Notes under the pieces: model-generated
Database searches by the model: none
What the model was told of the DNA's origin: nothing
Seen by the model: only the letters and a program-made list of their open reading frames with translations
Program-made: the position numbers and the translations under genes
In this document: one piece after another, positions 9,500-18,267 of the stretch
How the letters are laid out: every line of letters starts with the position of its first letter
Position numbering within the stretch: position 1 is the stretch's first letter
NCBI RefSeq assembly: GCF_001431705.1
Contig: NZ_LJWX01000002.1
Location: 124,001-188,000 of the forward strand
Origin: Ferrovum sp. JA12
GTDB taxonomy: Bacteria > Pseudomonadota > Gammaproteobacteria > Burkholderiales > Ferrovaceae
Length of the DNA: 64,000 bases
Direction: 5' to 3'

Positions 9500-9901
9500 A
9501 TGTCGTCTATGAAGTATTTTGAAACCAAAAAAGCCCGTATTGAGATCATCCCGATGATCGACATTATGTTCTTTTTATTGGTTTTTTTTATCATGATTAC
9601 ATTGCATATGATTCCTGTTAGTGGGGTGTCATCTAATTTATCTAAAAGTACTACAGCCTCTGATTTGAACCATCCTAATATTGTGGTGAGTGTTAATGCT
9701 GCAGGTGAAATCATGGTGGAAGATAAGCGGTTAGATGTCGAACAATTAGATAAATTGATTGAATCAAAAGGTGACCCGGCAAAAACTGTTGTGACCATTG
9801 CCGCAACAAAAGATACCCCAATGCAAGTCTTAATGAAGGTAATGGATTCTTGTCGTGAAGCAGGTGTCACCCAAGTGGGTTTGGCTGCGCAGAAAATTTA
9901 A
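9500..9901 (+). CDS. exbD: ExbD/TolR family biopolymer transport protein
   Basis: A 133-residue protein with one N-terminal transmembrane helix containing the essential aspartate (IIPMIDIMFFLLVFF), followed by the periplasmic TolR/ExbD domain. Partner of ExbB and TonB. The ATG at 9500 is preferred over the overlapping GTG at 9497 because the AAGGGA site at 9486-9491 is better spaced from it and the GTG overlaps the exbB stop. Confidence 0.92.
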   Translation: MSSMKYFETKKARIEIIPMIDIMFFLLVFFIMITLHMIPVSGVSSNLSKSTTASDLNHPNIVVSVNAAGEIMVEDKRLDVEQLDKLIESKGDPAKTVVTIAATKDTPMQVLMKVMDSCREAGVTQVGLAAQKI

Positions 9902-9909
9902 TAAGGAAG

Positions 9910-10575
9910 ATGACCGTGCAATTATCCTTAACTCGATCTGTATCAGCCGCTTTGGTAATGGAAAGTGTGCTGATTGCCGCTATTATTCTTTTTCTTAGTC
10001 ATTCATCTACTCCCCCTTTACCTAAACCACAAAAAGTGATGATGGTAACAATGAATGCAGCAATTCCTGCTCCACCACAACCCTCCGCCCCCCCTAAACC
10101 CGTGGTTAAAACACAGCCAAAGATTGATCCTCATGCCTTTAAAAAACAGGTAGTTAAGAAGGTTCAACCAAAACCCGTCAAAACAGAAGAGGTTGCTAAA
10201 CCCACTCCAACCACTGCTCAAAACAAAGCGGTCACACAGCCAACGCATGCAGAAAAACCCACGCAAGCCGCTCAAGGAAAACCGGATATCAATGCTGTTT
10301 TCCGTGAGAAAATTCGTTCTGCAGTTCAAAATGCCGTGATCTATCCTGCTGCCGCGCGTATTTCACACTTAATAGGCGACGCTCAAGTGTGGTTTATGTA
10401 CCGAAACGGTAAAGTGAGCTCTCCTAAAATACTGACCAGTAGTGGTTCAGGTATGTTAGATCGTGCGGCTATTGCTGCTGTGAGTAATGCAGAGTATCCC
10501 ATGCCAACGAAGGACCTCGCGGACCGAGATTTGGCTTTTGAAGTCTGGGTGAAGTTTACCCAAACCGCAGACTAA
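9910..10575 (+). CDS. tonB: TonB energy-transducing protein
   Basis: About 221 residues: an N-terminal membrane anchor (residues 12-31), a long Pro/Lys-rich periplasmic spacer (residues 33-115, many PKP and KPV repeats) and a C-terminal TonB domain beginning near residue 120 with the YPAAARISHLIGDAQVWF segment. It spans the periplasm and transfers ExbBD energy to the receptor encoded upstream. The ATG at 9910 has AAGGA only 2 nt upstream; the GTG at 9916, with 8-nt spacing, is an equally good or better start. Confidence 0.92.
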   Translation: MTVQLSLTRSVSAALVMESVLIAAIILFLSHSSTPPLPKPQKVMMVTMNAAIPAPPQPSAPPKPVVKTQPKIDPHAFKKQVVKKVQPKPVKTEEVAKPTPTTAQNKAVTQPTHAEKPTQAAQGKPDINAVFREKIRSAVQNAVIYPAAARISHLIGDAQVWFMYRNGKVSSPKILTSSGSGMLDRAAIAAVSNAEYPMPTKDLADRDLAFEVWVKFTQTAD

Positions 10576-10592
10576 ATTGGTTGGTCAATTAA

Positions 10593-11183
10593 ATGAGTAC
10601 ATTAATGAGTCTTGATAGTAAGAAAGTAATGAGAATGTTGGAGCGTTATCCATTGGCTTTTCAACTCACTCACTGGATAACAGCTGTAACGATTGTTGTT
10701 TTATTAATATTAATTGAAACTCGTGATTTATTCGCCAGTGATGACTTACGGCATCAAATGTTAATTTGGCATATGGAGTTAGGCGTTTTAGTCGTATTGC
10801 TTTTTTTATTAAGACTGATTCAAAGGCCTTTTTTTAGAGTCATTGAAGCACCAGATATCCCTATTCCGCAGTCAAAGAGGCTGAGTCATGCAGTACATGT
10901 TGTATTGTACTTATTATTATTGTTAGCCCCTTTAGTCGGTTTACTAGCTAAACAAATGAGGGGAGATGATGTTCCTTTTTTTGGTTTCATATTACCGGTT
11001 TTTATTAGTGATGATGTGGGACTTCCATACGCTAAAACCACTAAAAATATACATGAGTATCTTGGCAATTGGTTGATGTACGTAGCCATGTTGCACATTT
11101 GCGCTGCGTTTGTCCACCAATGGTTTTTTAAAGACCGTTTATTGTTAAGGATGCTACCCCGTTTTTTAACCAAGGAGAAATAA
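10593..11183 (+). CDS. Cytochrome b561-family di-heme membrane protein
   Basis: A 196-residue integral membrane protein with four predicted helices and histidines placed for two b hemes: FQLTHWITAV in helix 1, HAVHVVLYLLLL in helix 3, and H residues in the last helix (NWLMYVAMLHICAAFVHQWFF). The family passes electrons between quinol and periplasmic acceptors. It lies 17 nt after tonB and directly abuts the PepSY gene, suggesting a role with the TonB-imported ligand, perhaps reduction of a metal (inference). The ribosome site is weak; in-frame ATG codons at 10605 and 10629 are alternatives. Confidence 0.82.
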   Translation: MSTLMSLDSKKVMRMLERYPLAFQLTHWITAVTIVVLLILIETRDLFASDDLRHQMLIWHMELGVLVVLLFLLRLIQRPFFRVIEAPDIPIPQSKRLSHAVHVVLYLLLLLAPLVGLLAKQMRGDDVPFFGFILPVFISDDVGLPYAKTTKNIHEYLGNWLMYVAMLHICAAFVHQWFFKDRLLLRMLPRFLTKEK

Positions 11184-11486
11184 ATGAAACAATCCATTAA
11201 ATTAATAGCTTTCGCTTCATTAACATTAGCAATGATGAGTAATGTATTGGCTTATAGTGGTGAGAGTTACGCAAAAGATGCAAAAATTTCTATTGATGAG
11301 GCTCGTAAAATTGCTTTAAAGGCTTTTCCTGGAACTGTGGTTGAAGAAGAGTTAGAGCATAAAACCGGTGGTAGTGGTTTACGTTTTTCCTTTGACATTC
11401 GTTCAGCAAAACACGTTACCCATGAAGTGGGTATTGATGCTAAAGATGGTAAAGTTCTACAAAACAGCAAAGACAATGATGAATAA
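11184..11486 (+). CDS. Periplasmic PepSY-domain protein
   Basis: A 100-residue secreted protein: signal peptide of about 23 residues ending NVLAYS, then one PepSY domain (ISIDEARKIALKAFPG, with the usual DAKDGKVL strand at the C-terminus). PepSY domains occur as small periplasmic proteins and in siderophore reductases; the exact role here is unknown. The start follows AAGGAGAAATAA and abuts the cytochrome b561 stop, so it is the last gene of the TonB operon and precedes a strong terminator. Confidence 0.85.
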   Translation: MKQSIKLIAFASLTLAMMSNVLAYSGESYAKDAKISIDEARKIALKAFPGTVVEEELEHKTGGSGLRFSFDIRSAKHVTHEVGIDAKDGKVLQNSKDNDE

Positions 11487-11520
11487 GCACTAAGCGTTTT
11501 GTTAGAGTATCGCATTATTT

Positions 11521-11559
11521 AACCGTCATGTTTTGTTGCGATTTCATGACGGTTTTTTC
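11521..11559 (+). terminator. Rho-independent terminator of the TonB operon
   Basis: Perfect 10-bp stem AACCGTCATG (11521-11530) / CATGACGGTT (11545-11554) followed by a T-run, 34 nt after the PepSY stop codon. Confidence 0.9.
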
Positions 11560-11824
11560 TTTGGCATCTGGTCAAGTTACAACTTAATTTCCCTTTTTTT
11601 CTTTTAGTCGTTCTACACAGTGGGCTATTGATGTCAATTATCACCACCTCTAGTTGAAAAGAAAATTATCTATGATGGTAAAATAACAGTTTGACTCATG
11701 AGGTAATGAATTTCTGAGCGTTAAGCTGGCGGTCGCGATATATAATAAAGTGTACTTGAGCAATGATCAGTCTTAAGTATATGTGACCGTGGCACACTTC
11801 ATCCATTACAGGTCATGGCAAGCT
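11560..11824. other. Intergenic region with no recognised gene
   Basis: Between the TonB operon terminator and the 3' end of the HD-GYP gene. I see no convincing ORF, RNA gene or repeat. The right half (about 11718-11824) is more GC-rich than the left and resembles the HD-GYP gene in composition, so it may belong to the same acquired segment. Confidence 0.5.
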
Positions 11825-13375
11825 TTATACCTGAACCCCTAATTTTCCCTCACGAAACAGTTTTAGGCAGGCATCAACAACTACGGTATCGTAGAGGCTA
11901 TCACGCCCTTGCTCAATTTCCTTCAGGGCTACCTCAGCCCCCAGTGCTGGGCGATATGGTCGGTATGAAGCCATCGCATCGAACACGTCAGCCACTGCTA
12001 GGATACGCGACTCCAATAGAATTTGGTCACCCTGAAGTCCCTGGGGATAGCCCGTGCCGTTCATCCTTTCGTGATGCTGCCATACAACAGTTGCGATGGG
12101 CCATGGAAATTTGATGTTTTTAAGAATGTCATATCCAGACTGCGCATGCTGCTGCACGAGCTTATATTCAACGTCTGTCAATCGGCCAGGTTTAGTAAGA
12201 ATTTCTGCTGGAATACTGATTTTTCCAAGATCATGAACGCTCGCGGCCAGTTTAAGGCCAACGATTGAATCTTCTGACAAGCCTATTTCCTTGGCAATGG
12301 CGACGGCCAACTGGCTGACGCGTGATTGATGGCCGGAGGTGTATGGGTCGCGTGCTTCAATAATATCGGCGATGGCCTTGATGGAGTCTTCAAGGCTTTG
12401 ACGCAGTATGTTATCGTGTTGGCGTTGCTGGGTAACTATAAGGTCGTGTTCGGCCCTTGTACGCAGTGATTGGATACCGTAGGCCAGATCCTTGGTCAGT
12501 TCCTCGAGTAAGGCCACTTCATCTGAGACAAAAGCGTAAGGCTCTGACGCGTAAACGGTCAGGGCACCCAATATGCGTTTTTCGAAGATAAGAGGAAGCG
12601 CTATGCTTGATTGGTAACCACGCTTTAATGCGGCTTCACGCCATGGAGCCATTTTCGGATTAGTCAGGCAATCCTGATTAACTACCGTGGTTCCCGTTCT
12701 AATTGCGGTACCAGTTGGGCCTTGTCCCAGTTCGGTATCTGACCAAGAGATAGTTACCCGATCTAGATAATCTTCTTCGTAGCCGGATTGCGCCACTGGA
12801 CGCACAGTTTTGGCTGCGTCATGCTCAGCGAAGCCACTCCAGGCCATCAAATAGCCACCGCCTTCCACGGCTAATTTGCATACTTTAGTAAGCAGCTCTT
12901 CTTCGTTCTGTGCATGCACCAGCACCGAGGTGCATTTGCTCAGCAGATTGAGCGCGCGAGTCACCATCTTATGGTTATCCTCTATCTGCTTTTGTGCAGT
13001 GACATCTTCGTAGATACCCAACATACCAATTATATTTTGGTTTGCGTCTCGCAATGCGACTTTTAACATGCGCAACCAAATGATCTGTCCATCTGGGGTG
13101 TTTTTAGGCTCAATATAGTCGAGTTTGAGAATTCCTGATTCCATCACGCGAATGTCCTCAGCGCGATAAATGTCTGCTTGATCCTTCCAAGCCATTTCAA
13201 AGTCGGTTTTTCCGATCACCTCGTCAGGATGAGTTAACCCAGCATAATGTGCAAACAGCGTGTTACACCCCAAATATCGTGAGTGGCGATCTTTCCAGAA
13301 GACAGCTCGTGGAACGCTTTCAACAACACTTTGGAGAAGAGGGAAACTGTAATCCTGTTGATCGCTTTTAATCAT
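11825..13375 (-). CDS. PAS-GAF-HD-GYP protein, probable cyclic-di-GMP phosphodiesterase
   Basis: A 516-residue soluble signalling protein. A PAS domain (about 10-130, ending IIGMLGIYEDVTAQK) is followed by a GAF domain (about 145-310) and an HD-GYP domain (about 330-510). The catalytic HD is seen in SVHDLGKISIP and the GYP signature in HHERMNGTGYPQGL. HD-GYP proteins hydrolyse cyclic di-GMP; the PAS and GAF domains should sense a small ligand or redox state. There are no membrane segments. The gene stands alone, and sampled stretches are near 50% GC while flanking genes sample at about 32-43%, which suggests horizontal acquisition. Confidence 0.9.
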   Translation of the reverse strand: MIKSDQQDYSFPLLQSVVESVPRAVFWKDRHSRYLGCNTLFAHYAGLTHPDEVIGKTDFEMAWKDQADIYRAEDIRVMESGILKLDYIEPKNTPDGQIIWLRMLKVALRDANQNIIGMLGIYEDVTAQKQIEDNHKMVTRALNLLSKCTSVLVHAQNEEELLTKVCKLAVEGGGYLMAWSGFAEHDAAKTVRPVAQSGYEEDYLDRVTISWSDTELGQGPTGTAIRTGTTVVNQDCLTNPKMAPWREAALKRGYQSSIALPLIFEKRILGALTVYASEPYAFVSDEVALLEELTKDLAYGIQSLRTRAEHDLIVTQQRQHDNILRQSLEDSIKAIADIIEARDPYTSGHQSRVSQLAVAIAKEIGLSEDSIVGLKLAASVHDLGKISIPAEILTKPGRLTDVEYKLVQQHAQSGYDILKNIKFPWPIATVVWQHHERMNGTGYPQGLQGDQILLESRILAVADVFDAMASYRPYRPALGAEVALKEIEQGRDSLYDTVVVDACLKLFREGKLGVQV

Positions 13376-13818
13376 CAGGGATTGTTAAACAATGAGATCG
13401 TGCAAATAGTTTATAGAAAAAAGACTGATAGCATTCACTCTGATCTCCCCTGAGCAACATCTTTGCAACAGCGCTATCATGAATAACCCCACATTAGCAA
13501 ATTAATAGGGTAATTATACCTTACAAAAATAACCCTACCGTAAAAAAATGATACGTGATAAATTCTAACCCCACAGCAGAACTGTTCTTTTAGACTGATC
13601 TCATATTGGTATAGGGATGTACCCACTGACCGCTCAAAGGGGGTACTTGACTTTGAACTCATGACAGTTTTATCCGATAGTAATGAGGCGTTAGTTGTCT
13701 GATGAGTTGCAAGATAACGAGAGAGTTCTGAGTAGTGAGTACCAGAGAAATCCCCTCTTTGGCACAGCACTTTCTTCTTGTTTTGGTGAAACATTTACAG
13801 ATGTAACTACCAAACAAT
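13376..13818. other. Gene-poor spacer of about 440 nt
   Basis: Between the HD-GYP start and the L33/L28 operon terminator. The only long reading frame (13477-13794, minus, 105 codons) has no recognisable family, odd composition and no clear ribosome site, so I do not call it. The segment could be a remnant of whatever brought in the HD-GYP gene. Confidence 0.4.
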
Positions 13819-13845
13819 AAAGCCGCATTAAAGCGGCTTTATTGA
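13819..13845 (-). terminator. Terminator of the rpmB-rpmG operon
   Basis: Stem AAAGCCGC (13819-13826) / GCGGCTTT (13833-13840) with a 6-nt loop, 26 nt past the rpmG stop. Read on the minus strand it is followed by TTTATTGTTT, a moderate U-tract. Confidence 0.7.
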
Positions 13846-13865
13846 TCATTATTTAAAAATAACAA

Positions 13866-14021
13866 TTATTTAATTTTAGCTTCTTTGTAAGCAACATGCT
13901 TACGGGCAACTGGATCAAACTTTTTGATTTCCATTTTTTCAGGAGTGGTCTTTTTATTTTTTGTAGTGGTATAAAAGTGGCCTGTTCCTGCAGTGGACTC
14001 TAACTTTATTTTATCGCGCAT
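13866..14021 (-). CDS. rpmG: 50S ribosomal protein L33
   Basis: A 51-residue ribosomal protein read directly from the minus strand: [20 protein letters not shown] then [20 protein letters not shown] and [11 protein letters not shown]. It matches bacterial L33 along its whole length and is the cysteine-free (zinc-independent) form. The usual few extra N-terminal residues are missing because no start codon lies upstream; AAAGGA sits 8 nt before the ATG. Cotranscribed with rpmB 18 nt upstream. Confidence 0.95.
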   Translation of the reverse strand: MRDKIKLESTAGTGHFYTTTKNKKTTPEKMEIKKFDPVARKHVAYKEAKIK

Positions 14022-14039
14022 GGTAACTGTCCTTTAATA

Positions 14040-14276
14040 TTAGGCTTGAAGAGCTTTTTCGTCTAGCTCTGCCAGAACAGCTTCAATACCTTTTTTATCA
14101 ATTAAGCGCAGACCAGCATTGGAAACACGTAAGCGTATCCAGCGGTTCTGACTCTCAAGCCAAAAACGACGATACTGCAAATTGGGCAGAAAACGACGTT
14201 TGGTTTTATTGTTGGCGTGTGAAACGTTATTGCCAACCATGGGTTTTTTTCCTGTCACTGCACATACGCGTGCCAT
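14040..14276 (-). CDS. rpmB: 50S ribosomal protein L28
   Basis: A 78-residue ribosomal protein beginning [20 protein letters not shown], typical of the beta/gammaproteobacterial L28, with the conserved [12 protein letters not shown] stretch. The ATG at 14276 is chosen over an upstream in-frame ATG (14294) because [10 protein letters not shown] is the invariant family start and GGAG lies just before it. First gene of the rpmB-rpmG operon. Confidence 0.96.
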   Translation of the reverse strand: MARVCAVTGKKPMVGNNVSHANNKTKRRFLPNLQYRRFWLESQNRWIRLRVSNAGLRLIDKKGIEAVLAELDEKALQA

Positions 14277-14446
14277 GGCTATCTCCAAGAACAACTAAAA
14301 TAAAACGTAAATTATGGCACAAAGACGACTTGGGTTCAAGTTTTGTTGTGTTTTTTACCAATGTTTTAATATTTTATTTCTTAGTGTTATGATTTTAATG
14401 ACTTTTTTAAGTCCGTGATGTATGTTGTAAAAAAAGAGGAGGAACT

Positions 14447-15100
14447 GTGACGCGCATTTTTGTGGGTTCAATTAAAGCCATTCGCCAAACCGGAACTCCC
14501 TCAGGGATTAATAAAGAGGAAGTAAGGGAACCGGTGTTTTGTTCTTCCTTAGGGTTCAAGGGTGACATGCAGGCGGATCTATCGGTACATGGCGGACCTG
14601 ATAAGGCTGTTCATTATTATCCTAGTAGTCATTATGCTGAATTACAGCGCTTTTTTCCTGAAATTGTGAGTAATCTTCAGCCAGGCTCCCTAGGTGAAAA
14701 CCTTTCTTATCATTTATTTGATGAGTCTAATGTTCGCATTGGTGAGGTGTGGAAAGTGGGGGAGGTGTATTTTCAAATTACCCAACCTCGTCATCCATGT
14801 TGGAAAATCGATGCTAAGTTTGCAACCAAAGGATTAACGGCGTTTATTACTGAGCAGTTGTTAACCGGTTGGTACTTTAAGGTTTTAGAACCGGGGCTGG
14901 TGAGTCCAAATGATTCATGGCAGCGAGTGGAAAGTAGTAACTGTCGATTTACGGTCAGAGAAGTGCAGGAGATTTGTCGTCAACATCGGCCGAAAGTGGA
15001 GGATTTAGATCATATTTCAAGCACAGCTGGTATTGCAAAACGTTGGTCCCATACTTTAATTGAGCGATTAAGATGGATTGAGGCTCACCCACATATTTAA
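14447..15100 (+). CDS. MOSC-domain protein, YiiM-like
   Basis: A 217-residue protein with a MOSC domain (roughly residues 25-160), the fold of molybdenum-cofactor sulfurases. It includes the conserved cysteine in FQITQPRHPCWKIDAKF and the HGGPDKAVHYYP motif. YiiM-type proteins are linked to reduction or detoxification of N-hydroxylated bases with molybdenum cofactor; that role is inferred from the family. GTG start, well supported by GAGGAGGA 6 nt upstream. Confidence 0.88.
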   Translation: MTRIFVGSIKAIRQTGTPSGINKEEVREPVFCSSLGFKGDMQADLSVHGGPDKAVHYYPSSHYAELQRFFPEIVSNLQPGSLGENLSYHLFDESNVRIGEVWKVGEVYFQITQPRHPCWKIDAKFATKGLTAFITEQLLTGWYFKVLEPGLVSPNDSWQRVESSNCRFTVREVQEICRQHRPKVEDLDHISSTAGIAKRWSHTLIERLRWIEAHPHI

Positions 15101-15143
15101 TTTGTTAGAATGCAGAGTATCCGTTAATTAAAAGAGCTTGAAT

Positions 15144-15221
15144 ATGTGGATGGAAATGGTTCAAACTTTGGTGGTAGTGATCATTGTATTGGCAGTGATT
15201 TTATATGCGGTGGGGATCTAG
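15144..15221 (+). CDS. Putative 25-residue single-span membrane peptide
   Basis: An ATG-initiated 26-codon frame encoding MWMEMVQTLVVVIIVLAVIL plus YAVGI. Nearly all residues after position 8 are hydrophobic, which is a classical one-helix membrane peptide. It fills the gap between the MOSC gene and coaBC. The ribosome site (AAGAG, about 8 nt upstream) is weak, and no family is recognised, so it may be a chance frame. Confidence 0.4.
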   Translation: MWMEMVQTLVVVIIVLAVILYAVGI

Positions 15222-15273
15222 TTACTCCACTCCCAACCTTATAATCAGTGAGTAGATCTTCTGAAGCAACTCC

Positions 15274-16455
15274 ATGAATAACATGCAAAATAAACATATC
15301 TTATTAGGTGTTTGCGGAGGGATCGCTGCCTATAAATCCGCCTATTTAGTTCGCTTATTGCAGAACAGTGGGTTTTCTGTCCAAGTCATGATGACCGAGG
15401 CGGCTACTCATTTTGTCACCCCTGTCACCTTTCAAGCTTTAAGTGGTCAAGCAGTATTAACTGATATCTGGGATCCTCGAATTCCTAACCGCATGGCCCA
15501 TATTGAAGCCACCAGAATAGCCCAAGCCATGTTGATAGCTCCAGCCACGTCCAATGTGATGGCTAAACTTGCTACGGGAATAGCGGATGATCTTCTCACT
15601 ACTACAGCGCTAGCCCGTAATTGTCCATTGTTAGTGGCTCCTGCTATGAATCGGGAAATGTGGGGGCACCCCTCCACCAGACGTAACATAGAGCAGTTAC
15701 AGCGTGATGGAGTCAACATTATCGGTCCGGCCTCTGGGCATCAAGCTTGTGGTGAAGTGGGGGAGGGGAGAATGGAAGAGCCGGAAATCATCCTCTTAAT
15801 GCTAAAGCGTGCTTTAACCACTAAACACTGGGAAGGACGTCGGGTATTGGTGACCGCTGGGCCTACCCTGGAGAGTATCGACCCGGTGAGAGCCATTACT
15901 AACCATAGCTCAGGCAAGATGGGGTATGCCATAGTGGACGCATTAATTGCACAAGGAGCAGAGGTCACCTTAATTACTGGGCCAGTGGCTCTAAGCTCTC
16001 CTGTCGGAGCTAAGGTGATTGCAGTGATGAGTGCTGAGCAGATGTTGCATGCTGTACATGAACACATTGAGAATCAGGATGTATTTTTTTCAGTGGCGGC
16101 TGTGGCTGATTACCGACCAGAACAGACTCAAGCTCAAAAGATTAAAAAAAGTGGAGCGCCCTTAGCGCTTCAGCTAACCGCTACCGTTGATATTTTAGCT
16201 TCAGTGACTCGACTCCCTAAGCCCCCTTTTTGCGTGGGTTTTGCAGCAGAAACCAATAGTGTTAATGACTACGCTCAACACAAAAGAGTGGCTAAAAACA
16301 TTCCAGTGATTGTTGCCAATCATGCTCAACATGCTTTGGGCCAAGAGGATAATGAGGTAGTGATTATTGATGAAACAGGCCAATATCCTCTAGCGAAAGC
16401 CCATAAAAGTGAAGTGGCAGAGAGAATTATTGAACATGTGTTGAAGTTACTTTGA
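15274..16455 (+). CDS. coaBC: Bifunctional phosphopantothenoylcysteine decarboxylase/synthetase
   Basis: A 393-residue Dfp protein for coenzyme A synthesis in the cytoplasm. The N-terminal flavoprotein CoaC domain (about 1-190) shows GVCGGIAAYK, PAMNREMW and the ACGEVGEGRM active-site loop with its catalytic cysteine. The C-terminal CoaB domain (about 190-393) begins GRRVLVTAGPTLESIDPVR and has NHSSGKMGYA. It is followed 15 nt later by dut, a common pairing in proteobacteria. Confidence 0.96.
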   Translation: MNNMQNKHILLGVCGGIAAYKSAYLVRLLQNSGFSVQVMMTEAATHFVTPVTFQALSGQAVLTDIWDPRIPNRMAHIEATRIAQAMLIAPATSNVMAKLATGIADDLLTTTALARNCPLLVAPAMNREMWGHPSTRRNIEQLQRDGVNIIGPASGHQACGEVGEGRMEEPEIILLMLKRALTTKHWEGRRVLVTAGPTLESIDPVRAITNHSSGKMGYAIVDALIAQGAEVTLITGPVALSSPVGAKVIAVMSAEQMLHAVHEHIENQDVFFSVAAVADYRPEQTQAQKIKKSGAPLALQLTATVDILASVTRLPKPPFCVGFAAETNSVNDYAQHKRVAKNIPVIVANHAQHALGQEDNEVVIIDETGQYPLAKAHKSEVAERIIEHVLKLL

Positions 16456-16470
16456 TTTAGGATGAAATAG

Positions 16471-16923
16471 ATGGATGAGTTACAGATAAAAATATTAGAT
16501 CAGCGCTTAAGTGAGGATTTGTTACCCAGTTACGGTACTTTGGGCGCGGCGGGATTGGATCTCAGGGCTTGTTCCCATGACGTGATGATTATCGAGCCAG
16601 GACAAACAGAACTCATTCCCACAGGTATTGCCATTCACATTGAACAGCCTCAGTTTGCGGGTATGATTTTACCTCGTTCAGGTTTGGGACATAAACACGG
16701 CATTGTATTAGGTAACCTCGTGGGCTTAATTGACTCTGACTACCAAGGACAAATATTTGTGTCTCTATGGAATCGTAGTCAAAGCGCCTTTGAGTTAAAA
16801 CCACTAGAAAGAATTGCTCAACTTGTTATTGTCCCAGTTATGCAGGTTAAACTTAATGTGGTTAACGAGTTTAAGGACAGCCACCGGGGTAGTGGTGGTT
16901 TTGGTAGCACAGGTCGCGTATGA
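16471..16923 (+). CDS. dut: Deoxyuridine 5'-triphosphate nucleotidohydrolase
   Basis: A 150-residue trimeric dUTPase that hydrolyses dUTP to dUMP and diphosphate, keeping uracil out of DNA. All five motifs are visible: [27 protein letters not shown], the RIAQLV segment, and the C-terminal glycine-rich arm [11 protein letters not shown]. Overlaps the next gene by 4 nt (ATGA). Confidence 0.97.
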   Translation: MDELQIKILDQRLSEDLLPSYGTLGAAGLDLRACSHDVMIIEPGQTELIPTGIAIHIEQPQFAGMILPRSGLGHKHGIVLGNLVGLIDSDYQGQIFVSLWNRSQSAFELKPLERIAQLVIVPVMQVKLNVVNEFKDSHRGSGGFGSTGRV

Positions 16924-17297
16924 AGCAAGCCATTGTGTTATTTGCTCATGGTGCGCGAGATCCGCGTTGGGCTGAACCTTTTAATGAGATTGCTAAGCGT
17001 CTTCATAAGGCTTTGCCTGAGGAAGAAATACGCCTATCTTTTTTGGAATTAATGCAACCCAGTTTACTGGACACCGTAGCAGAACTCACTGAAAAAGGGT
17101 TTGATAATCTCTCCATTGTGCCTTTATTTATGGCTCAAGGCGGACATTTGAGAGAAGATTTACCTAAAATCCTTACTCATTTGAAAGATACCTATCCAAC
17201 AGTGAATTTTCACCAAACGAGCGCCATTGGCGATGCACCCGAATTACTTGATGCCATCGCACAATGGGTGGTGGGGGTAACAAGACTAAGTGACTAA
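16920..17297 (+). CDS. cbiX: Small CbiX-type sirohydrochlorin chelatase family protein
   Basis: A 125-residue single-domain class II chelatase. The metal/substrate histidines are present (H10 in [11 protein letters not shown] and H76 in [13 protein letters not shown]). Small CbiX proteins insert cobalt or iron into sirohydrochlorin; iron insertion would serve siroheme for the sulfite reductase at the left edge of the window, but this is inference. Its last 12 nt overlap the convergent dehydrogenase gene. Confidence 0.85.
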   Translation: MKQAIVLFAHGARDPRWAEPFNEIAKRLHKALPEEEIRLSFLELMQPSLLDTVAELTEKGFDNLSIVPLFMAQGGHLREDLPKILTHLKDTYPTVNFHQTSAIGDAPELLDAIAQWVVGVTRLSD

Positions 17298-18239
17298 ATG
17301 CTGAGGGGTTCCTTTGAACCATAGTTCTATATTGTCAATTAATTGATCAGCTAAAAATTGCATGGCTCCATCAGAGGCCCAGGCCACATGAGGAGTTAGG
17401 ATAAAATTGGGGCGCCGCACTTCCAGTAATGGGTGGCCATGGGTAGGTGGTTCCGTCGTTAACACATCAAAGCCTGCCCCGGCAATCCAACCCTCTTGGA
17501 GTGCTTTAATCAATGCTTGTTCATCCACTAACCCTCCTCGAGAAGTATTGATCAGTAGGGCTGAAGGCTTCATCATTTTTAATTCTTTCTCACCAATTAC
17601 ATTACGGGTATCTGCTGTTAAGGGGCAATGTAGAGAAATGACATCAGCCTCCTTGAGTACATCTGCAAAAGGAGTGAATGTCACACCAGGCTTCTTGGGA
17701 GGCGCATGATCGGCAAAGAGTACTTTCATACCAAAACCATCTCTGGCAATTTTTGCGGTAGCCTCTCCTAAGACCCCTTCACCAACAATCCCTAAGGTGG
17801 CTCCATGAAGATCCCCAATGGCATGATTAAAAAAACAAAACTGTTCAGAGCGCTGCCATACACCCGCTTCTACATCTTGACGATAAGCAAGAATATTTCT
17901 TCTTAAAGCTAGGATTAAAGCAAAGGCATGTTCAGGGACCGTATGAACCGCATAATTACGAATATTCGCTACGGCAATACCATGGGCTTTGCAATAGGGG
18001 ATATCTATCACATCGTAACCCGTTGCTGCCACAGCAATCATTTTGAGCTGAGGTAACTCTTTAAGGATGTCCTCACGTAGAGGTACTTTATTGGTAATGG
18101 CTACCGTGGCTCCTTGCAGTCTTTCCACAATGGAGACGCTGTCTGTTTGTTGATGTTCAATATACTCCTCAGCAAAAAAAGGTTTTCTCACTGAGGCCTT
18201 CAGAGAGGCTCTATCTAAAAATACTACACGATGACTCAC
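17286..18239 (-). CDS. hprA: D-2-hydroxyacid dehydrogenase, probable hydroxypyruvate reductase/glycerate dehydrogenase
   Basis: A 317-residue NAD(P)-dependent dehydrogenase reducing hydroxypyruvate to D-glycerate. Rossmann motif GIVGEGVLGEATA near residue 150; catalytic Arg in NTSRGGLVDE, Glu in TTEPP and His in LTPHVAWAS. GTG start with AGGAG 10 nt upstream. It lies just downstream of serine-glyoxylate aminotransferase and glyA, which supports hydroxypyruvate as substrate over other 2-oxoacids. Note GEG in place of the more usual GxG in the dinucleotide motif. Confidence 0.9.
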   Translation of the reverse strand: MSHRVVFLDRASLKASVRKPFFAEEYIEHQQTDSVSIVERLQGATVAITNKVPLREDILKELPQLKMIAVAATGYDVIDIPYCKAHGIAVANIRNYAVHTVPEHAFALILALRRNILAYRQDVEAGVWQRSEQFCFFNHAIGDLHGATLGIVGEGVLGEATAKIARDGFGMKVLFADHAPPKKPGVTFTPFADVLKEADVISLHCPLTADTRNVIGEKELKMMKPSALLINTSRGGLVDEQALIKALQEGWIAGAGFDVLTTEPPTHGHPLLEVRRPNFILTPHVAWASDGAMQFLADQLIDNIELWFKGTPQHLVT

Positions 18240-18267
18240 GATGAATTAACTCCTGTTATGCTATTAA

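Noticed and set aside
11789..11806. TGGCACACTTCATCC considered as a sigma-54 promoter
   Set aside because: The -12 GC is missing at the required spacing and no gene starts downstream on that strand.
11815..12268. Plus-strand frames of 99 and 81 codons antisense to the HD-GYP gene
   Set aside because: Antisense shadows of an intact, domain-rich gene in higher-GC DNA, where long spurious frames are common.
13477..13794. 105-codon minus-strand frame between the HD-GYP gene and rpmG
   Set aside because: No recognisable domain, low-complexity and unusual residue mix, no clear ribosome site; treated as chance or relic sequence.
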